Source of the DNA: Cololabis saira
Taxonomy: Eukaryota; Chordata; Actinopteri; Beloniformes; Belonidae
Direction: 5' to 3'
DNA length: 64,000 nt
Assembly (NCBI RefSeq): GCF_033807715.1
Contig: NC_084587.1
Coordinates: 25,288,517 to 25,352,516, forward strand
Part shown: positions 57,391 through 64,000 of the stretch, in pieces
Numbering within the stretch: position 1 is the first letter of the stretch
Layout of the letters: every line of letters starts with the position of its first letter
The notes under the pieces: generated by a model
Databases searched by the model: none
What the model saw: only the letters and a program-made list of their open reading frames with translations
What the model was told of the DNA's origin: nothing
Made by a program: the position numbers and the translations under genes

Positions 57391-59691
57391 TGGAGCACCT
57401 ATACTGTGCCAAAATGTGCCAAATGTGTTTTTACCCTTTTTGAAGGGAATATGGCTCTAAAATACTTTGATGATTTGATGATACATGATTTCGTAAATGT
57501 AAAATCTCAATCCAAAAATCCATGCCCTCTGTGTGGGTTTCTCTGGGGGTGTCGCTCTATACGCTGTGCAACTGTGTGTCACTGATCCAAGATGGCTGCC
57601 GAGCTCCAGAGTTCCAGAATTTTGGTCAAAGAATGTTGTGGATAGACTGAAAATGACAACAAATCGGTAAGGAAATAAAATATACTGATTTTGGTCAGAA
57701 TATTTTTGGGATTTTCTGACATACTGTACTGTGCGATGAACATGCAATCTGACATGTTGGCTGTAAAATATGAATTTTGGCTTTCTGTTAGTTTTGAGAC
57801 TTGGCACGAAGTGGTCGGCCCACAAAAATATTATGTTCGGTATCATCTGAAAGTGTACCTTTACTAGTTTCATATGATACCCACTACGTTGGGGTGGAGA
57901 AAATTTATCTTGCGTTCTGTTGCGTTTTGTTGCAGGTTTTGCCTGTGTTGGGGGCGTCATCATTGCATATGTATTTTTAAGTTGTTATAAATCAAATACT
58001 TTGTTGACAAAACGTACTTGGAGTTTTGACATATTGGCTTTAGGGCTTCGTGTTTGAGAAACAATTGAAAGAAAATACCCTGACAGCACTTTAGTAACAT
58101 TTTCCACACATAAACTGGTGCATACAGCTGCTGGACACAGTACTGGGTCCATCGGGGGGAAGGGGTTAAACTCCCACTTTTCTTTTTAGTATCGTTTAGT
58201 AACTTTGGAGACATATCCAAACAAACCAACACACTGCGGTTTTGGTAGTGGATCGATTTTTCATTGGAATATTTTAATTGTCAAATTTGTATATAAAGGA
58301 AGTGAAAATGGGATATGAATTTCACGTCCATCTGACTTGCCAAGGTAAACCTGGTCTTACATGGAATAGTACTTTTTAAGGGACAATTCTATAAATGTGG
58401 CAACTAAAAAATGTCACAAAACTACAGATAAAGCTGTTGACCTTAAATAGCGATCATTGTGAGGCCGACAGCTCCCATTTATCTTGCATTAACATAAACC
58501 CTGAAAAATCAGATCATAACGGGACAGTGCTTAACATGTGGATTCACTCCTGGCATTGAAATGTGTGTACTCAAATGCATGTCTTTGGATTTTCTCTTTC
58601 CTTCCTGCTGCATATCTGACCAGTTTGTCACAAGGAGCTTTTTCCATTAGAGACCTTACTTTCCAACCCAGTCTCACATGAAAACGTACCCTGCCTACGT
58701 CGGTCCAAAGTGCAAAAACGTAGAGGGGCTACAATATTAGCCCTTGAAATGTATAACTGTTACATTTTGAAATGTATAACTGTTACATTTTTCTGCCTAT
58801 TCATTTTGCGTCCAAGTCACGTGACTTTTAAGATTCTGGCCGTGACAGCAACAAACATGGTGGACATTTTTCATTTTTGAGTGAAAGAAATCAATATTTT
58901 GAGTTAGTTTCTGCATAGAAATATATATATTTTACTTTCATAATATTCACTCAGTGAATTTACATAATCACTTGCTTGCTCGTGGTTGCAACGTTTTTTC
59001 AGATCTCGTCAGAATAATGTAAAACGGTAACGTTTTAAAAATGTGAAAAAGTAACATTTTGGTTGTTGGAGGGTGCTGTGAAAAAAATCTATATTTTGAT
59101 GCTTCCTCGTTGTTGGGAATTATTTTCAGATCTCGCCAGAATAATAATTTGAAATTGCAACATTTTGGTGCTGGGATACGTGGCAGTGGTATATACACGG
59201 CCACGTACAGTATGCCGGCGGGGATCCCCCCCCCAAACCAGATTTTGATAGCGGAGCCAGTCAGCCCACAGAAAGCAGTTTTATTTTGAAAACCAACCGG
59301 ATTTTCTTGCATTCCAAAAGTCTGACTTCCGGCCCGCCAAAATAAAAGATACAGCCAGGCAAATGAATGAAAAAATGAAAATAATCCCTCTGGGATCCCC
59401 CTATACAGTATGTCATAGTGACGAGGGGGATCCTGGACACGTGACAGATGCCCCCATCGTGTGCCGGTTCATATTTAAGATAGTTAAGATTAGAGTAAGC
59501 AACAGCAACAGCAAATGTGGATGAGGCACAATACAGAGCGTTTTGTATGGCATCATCAGCCTTGCCAGAAATGAGCATCCCGCACAACAGATGCTCTCTA
59601 TCAACACGTTATGCGTTATGGTGAAAATAAAATGTCACCGTTGTGCCTTTGAGTAAAATATACTGTATTTTATATTTGTATATGTTTTATA
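57391..59691. other. Unassigned stretch
   Basis: It contains a short tandem duplication (GAAATGTATAACTGTTACAT twice at 58746-58788) and a C run at 59227-59235. Reading frames at 57457 and 58968 (minus) are not recognisable proteins. Confidence 0.4.
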
Positions 59692-59699
59692 TTGCATCC

Positions 59700-60737
59700 T
59701 AGGGGTGTAACGATACACTAATCTCACGATACGGTACGATACACAATATTGAGGTCACGATAACGATACGATACGATATTATAGCAGTATTTTTTTAACA
59801 ACCTTGAATGAGGAACATATGACTGGAAAAAATTCTCTTTTATTTGAAAGACACAAAATACAAAACAATACTGTGCGTTTGCCCTATTGTTCCAGTTTGT
59901 AATGCTTTATAACTGTTTAAGTTTTAAAGAGAAAGCCAGGCCAACCATTTTACACAAACTGAACTAAAAGTAAATGTCAGGTTTGCATTATGCATCTTCA
60001 GTATAAATATTTTGCCACAAACTGAATTGTTTCTCTCATGTATGCTTTCATTTTTTTCTTTCTAATTTAACAACTAAAATTAAATAAATAAATAAAAGTA
60101 AATAAATACATACAATTTTACATCATAAAAAAGATTGATTCATGCTCACCTTATAAGTGTAAGAGGAGATTTATTTTTGTTAAGAAGTTTATTTTGGTAA
60201 TTCAGGGTTCATTATTTTATAAATACATTCTTTATATTCTGATGTAAATCAGGGACTATAATGACACTAGTCAGTTTATCTGTAGTGATTAGTCTGTTTT
60301 AGATTGGGCGGAGTGATACGCCACAGTACGGCACTAGGTGCTGTGTTGATGTTCTAAAATCCTACGCTGTTGAGCGGACATTAAAGTACACTGGAGCTCA
60401 GCAGAAGTTGCCTGCGTGTTTATCCTACTCACGTCCCGAAAAAGGTTTAATTTAATAAGGTAATGCTTAACTCTACACCAGCCTTACATAAGTAAAAGTT
60501 CAGAGCTCAAAACGGGACCACAAAACGGGACTAGTTTCTTCTGAGCGGAGTAAGATTTCTGTCCGCGGGTCGAGGTGCGGTCGCGGTCGCGGCCGCGGTC
60601 AGATGCGCGTTTCTAGTCAACACAATAGATTAATATTAATAACCCAATATCGCGATACAGTTTGTCACCTCCACGACACGTATTGTGACGTTTTTGTATC
60701 GCGAAATTTCGTGGCACGATATATTGTTACGCCCCTA
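59700..60737. mobile_element. Non-autonomous hAT element, 1038 bp
   Basis: Ends TAGGGGTGTAACGATACACT and (inverted) TAGGGGCGTAACAATATATC, with a perfect 8-bp duplication TTGCATCC (59692-59699 and 60738-60745). Subterminal ACGATACGATACGAT repeats are present. No transposase remains. Confidence 0.93.
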
Positions 60738-60745
60738 TTGCATCC

Positions 60746-61124
60746 ATAACAATAAAACATCTTCTGATATTGAGTCATTGTCTATTGATTAGCATTTACT
60801 CATTGCTTTTATGGTCTTGTGATACAATAAAGCTATAGTTCTCTAACTGCCATGTATAGTGATCTAATGCATGCCATGTAATGATGGTGAATTAATTGAT
60901 ACTGAAAGGGTAGTTACCTGATGTCATTCTGGCTGCAATCCCAGTGACCTAGCCCCTCTCATGACTATTACTGTAGATCCCTTTCTCTGTTTAACATTGT
61001 TCCAACTGCCTGAAACATAGTTGTAGTAGATCAAATCCATTTCACTGTAAGGGCCATGATTGTTATTAATTTAATTTCAATCAAGATATGCTGAAATAGC
61101 CCCAAATAAATATACTTTACATGT
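60746..61124. other. Unassigned spacer between two hAT elements
   Basis: Nothing recognised. Confidence 0.4.
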
Positions 61125-61132
61125 GTTATACA

Positions 61133-62070
61133 CAGTGTTGTGCTAGTTACTGAAAAATAGTAACTAGTTACCGTTACTAGTTACTTCATTAAAAAAGTAA
61201 CTCAGTTATTAACTCAGTCACTTAGACCAAAAAGTAATGCGTTACTATGAAAAGTAACTATTGAGTTACTTTAAATAAAAACATTTTTTTAAATGCTCCC
61301 ATTTAGCCTTCATTTCAGCATGGTACTGTATGGATTTGCATTGTGCCTGGGTTCTGCATTCTGATTGGCTAAAAACAGTCTCCCCGCTTCTTCACTTCCT
61401 GTATCAATAACCTTGGTTGCTTAGCAACAAGCTGAGACCGGCCAATGAGCTTCAGCAGCAGCTCAGGAACGGGACTCTTTGATGAATCGGTCATTACAGT
61501 CTCAAATATAACCAATGGTGGCATGTCGGTTTATAAGAATCTTTTTGCCCAGAAGAAAAAACAGCGACAAAACGACCCATAACTATTTTCTTCTCTCGAA
61601 AAAACACTGCAGGCTTTAGGAGAAAAAGACGCTACAGAGTCGGGATGTAGCGGTGCAGTCAGAAGAGCAGTGGAATACGTGCGAGGCGGTGCTGATCTCC
61701 GCAATTTGAAGCCTTTTTAATTGTAAAAAGAATTTCACTTACCACAGGTTCTTTTTGGAACGTAACCCCTGCGAAAAACGAGGGATTACTGTATGACAAT
61801 ATCTCCACGTTGCGAAACTCGCCGTCTCTTGGCTCTCCATGACCATCATGTTTTTGAAAGCACACACACATCCACACTACATTTCCTCTGGTCTTCGCGT
61901 GCAGGGAAAAAAGGCTTCACTGTAGCTGCAGAAATAACGGAGTAACGCACCGTTTGGTAACGGTAACTGCGTTACTGAATTTAAAAAGTAATGCGTTAGA
62001 GTATTAGTTACCGCAAAACTAACGGCGTTACTGTAACGCGTTACTAAATAACGCGTTAGTCCCAACACTG
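61133..62070. mobile_element. Non-autonomous hAT element, 938 bp
   Basis: Ends CAGTGTTGTGCTAGTTACTG and (inverted) CAGTGTTGGGACTAACGCGT with GTAAC/GTTAC-rich subterminal repeats. The 8-bp duplication GTTATACA is perfect (61125-61132 and 62071-62078). No transposase motif remains. Confidence 0.93.
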
Positions 62071-62091
62071 GTTATACATAATGGTTTTATA

Positions 62092-62429
62092 TTAAAGGAG
62101 CTTGAGGCAGGATTTATGGAAAAAATGTGTATACGTTTTAAGTTTTCTAGTAATAATGTCAGATGAAGCGTTCCAAACCAAAACGAATGAGCCCTCTAGC
62201 GTATCTCTCCCTTGCCTTGAACAGGATGTGTACTGCAAAATTTGCTGCAATTGTGGGGCGGAATTTCCCACGCTGTCCTGCGGATGTGACGTCAAATGAC
62301 GCTGCATGCGGGTTCTCCCCGTTCTCCCGTGCAGGCTTCGCTGTTGGCTGCAGTACCCCCGACGGCCGTCGTGGCGAAGGGTGGCGCTAATGAGTCTCAT
62401 TTCTTAAAAGGAGCCTCATGCTCCTTTAA
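62092..62429. mobile_element. TTAA-flanked MITE, copy 2 (inverted relative to copy 1)
   Basis: 338 bp including TTAA on both sides. It is the reverse complement of the 32689-33037 element, with scattered substitutions and small indels. It lies only 21 bp from the hAT element to its left. Confidence 0.82.
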
Positions 62430-63327
62430 CTTGAGATTAGGTATATTACTTATCATGGTCGTGACAATATTGGGATAGTGTTGCATAGAGATGTCTATGG
62501 AGAAAGATAGATACACCATGGTAAAAACGAAATCGCATTATGGGCACTTTTTATTATTTCACTTTAGTTTATAATTCATCTTCATTGTGGCATCATATAA
62601 CACTGTTTTTAGTCATTTTTATGCACTTTTCGGCTCATGATATTGTATTTTTCTACATAGTTTGGAAGAGAAGGTAGCATCAATATTGGATTACGTCAGG
62701 TTTGTAAACAACAGTGGCCGCTGTTATTGGTCCAGCGCGATCACGTGACGCAGCCTCAGCGCCCCTGTACATAATAACGATAACGATTGTGAAAATACGT
62801 CCTCAAAATCCGAGTTCAACTTTTTATCCTATGCTTAACATAAATAGTTATTTTTTTAAAGTGAAAAGAATGTAGACCCCAGACGTGGGAGCAAGATTCT
62901 CTTTCTAAAGACATTTACATGGTTGACCTGACGGCCTAACTGTAGGAATCACAAGTAGTCTTGCATTCTGAGAACGCAGTGATATAGCAGGATAGTAGGG
63001 AACTATGGCCGTTTCCGAATTTGCATACTGTACTACTAGTATACACTGATTTGGCCAAAATGTAGTAAGTAGTATGCTGTATATGAACAGAAGGAAATCT
63101 GCAGTGTGCGAAAAATACCCGGATGCATCCTCAGCATGCATCAGACCAGTCTAGCTCACCTACTATATCCCAGAATGCAATGCGGCCCGGCCGGGCAGCG
63201 CTTTTTTCTTTTTTTTTCTCAAAGCTTTATTGAGAAAACACGGCGACCGGACAGTGATGTGATGGCAGACAAGACTAGTTGCACCGTGGAAAGGGAGAAG
63301 GAGGAATATAAATGTAAGTAACTTTAA
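62430..63327. other. Unassigned stretch with a possible transposon 5' exon
   Basis: 63007-63200 resembles the dispersed repeat at 50420 (GCCGTTTCCGAATTTGCATA). At 63260 an ATG opens about 17 codons (MADKTSCTVEREKEEYK) that run into a GTAAGT splice-donor-like site at 63314. The long-TIR element begins 14 bp later. This could be the first exon of a transposon gene, but it is too short to assign. Confidence 0.35.
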
Positions 63328-64000
63328 TACCGTAGATGACCAAATAGTCGCCCGCGCGCAAATACGCGCCTGTGCTCTAATAGCCGCCGGGGGTCCGAGC
63401 CCATTTGGCATAATAAACGCCGGTTCAATTAAACGCCCGGGCGACTACCGGTAATAACCTGGTAATAACACTGTATTTGCATTGTATTGTGTACAGTATC
63501 GTTCATACTGCTCTGATCAGCTCCGTGTGTCACCGTTACACAGACAAACGTGCATCCTGCCCACCCGATCAAAGGTTATGGGGATTCTTTATTATTTATA
63601 ATTTTATTTTTTTATATATTAAAATCCCAAAATATCTGTACCGTTTCTGATTGGGTGTGTGCACTGCGAATCATTTTTAGACACAACAAAGAACGCGTAC
63701 GTTGTGTCTCGGCGGAGGAACCCGGCGTCCCAGCAAAGTGAGAAGAGAAAAAAAGAGTTCAGCAGACAGCGCACACACTGAAGGCTGATTTATGGTTCCG
63801 CGTTACACCAACGCAGAGCCTACGGCATATGGTACGCCGTAAGGCTGATTTATGGTTCCGCGTTACACCAACGCAGAGCCTACGGTGCAGGGTACGCCGT
63901 AAGGCTGATTTATGGTTCCACGTTACACCAACGCAGAGCCTACGGCGTAGAGTACGCGGCGACACGCACCGTACGTGGAAATGCGCTCTTTTTTTGCTAT
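63328..64000. mobile_element. Long-TIR repeat element, copy 2 (runs off the window)
   Basis: It starts TACCGTAGATGACCAAATAG and matches the right half of the 17192-18246 element in reverse complement over most of its length (TAACCTGGTAATAACACTGT, GATCAGCTCCGTGTGTC and so on). The right end lies beyond 64000. Confidence 0.8.
63781..63960. repeat. Three 60-bp tandem units
   Basis: Units at 63781, 63841 and 63901 are each exactly 60 bp (AAGGCTGATTTATGGTTCCG ... ACGCAGAGCCTACGG) and differ at a few positions, mainly in the last 15 bases. The minus-strand reading frame across them is a by-product of a period divisible by three. Confidence 0.95.

Noticed and set aside
63759..63965. 68-codon minus-strand frame with three near-identical repeats
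   Set aside because: Product of a 60-bp tandem repeat, whose period is divisible by three. The same unit in the other copy is not conserved as protein.

Overview
This looks like a piece of a teleost fish nuclear genome. It is AT-rich, has no bacterial gene organisation, and is packed with repeat families typical of ray-finned fishes: L2-like, Rex1-like, RTE-like and L1/Tx1-like LINEs, hAT and Harbinger-type DNA transposons, TTAA-flanked MITEs, Tc1 remnants, microsatellites and one Ty3/gypsy LTR retrotransposon. I found no host gene exon that I can defend. Every coding stretch I recognise belongs to a mobile element, so the window is best read as intergenic or intronic DNA built from nested insertions.

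Layout: 1-6.4 kb is mostly unassigned sequence with hAT fragments, one carrying a BED-finger exon. 6.4-9.7 kb holds a rearranged Tc1 remnant, a GT/AT microsatellite, a Rex1-like LINE 3' end, and an L2-like LINE split by a non-autonomous hAT element. 9.9-13.8 kb is a degenerate antisense L1/Tx1-like LINE joined to a gypsy scrap and interrupted by another LINE. 14.9-16.3 kb is a tandem array of about 140-bp units. 17.2-18.2 kb is a long-TIR element whose second copy runs off the right end of the window. 19.3-20.3 kb is an L1-like 3' end.

The centrepiece, 21472-30095 (minus strand), is an apparently intact 8.6-kb Ty3/gypsy-type retrotransposon. It has two 874-bp LTRs that differ at one position by eye, a CAAG target duplication, a tRNA-His primer site, a polypurine tract, a 511-codon gag and a 1522-codon pol with uninterrupted protease, RT, RNase H and integrase. 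Gag ends in TTTAAAC abutting its stop codon, followed by sequence that can form an H-type pseudoknot, and pol lies in the -1 frame. Gag-Pol is therefore probably made by -1 ribosomal frameshifting. The element sits inside an RTE-like LINE tail.

30.2-39.1 kb contains three antisense L2-like fragments, one of them split by a TTAA MITE and by a hAT element with a BED-finger exon. 39-43 kb has a repeat family shared with 55.5-56.1 kb and a decayed RTE-like LINE. 43-64 kb is a mosaic of DNA transposons: hAT copies at 44.3, 59.7 and 61.1 kb with perfect 8-bp target duplications; Harbinger-like elements at 43.2, 47.2 and 56.7 kb; a TTAA MITE at 49.1 kb with a solo LTR inserted in its terminal repeat; and a larger TTAA-type element at 51.1-53.3 kb. 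Family names come from recognising motifs and ends, without database searches. Ends supported by target-site duplications are firm; other boundaries are approximate.
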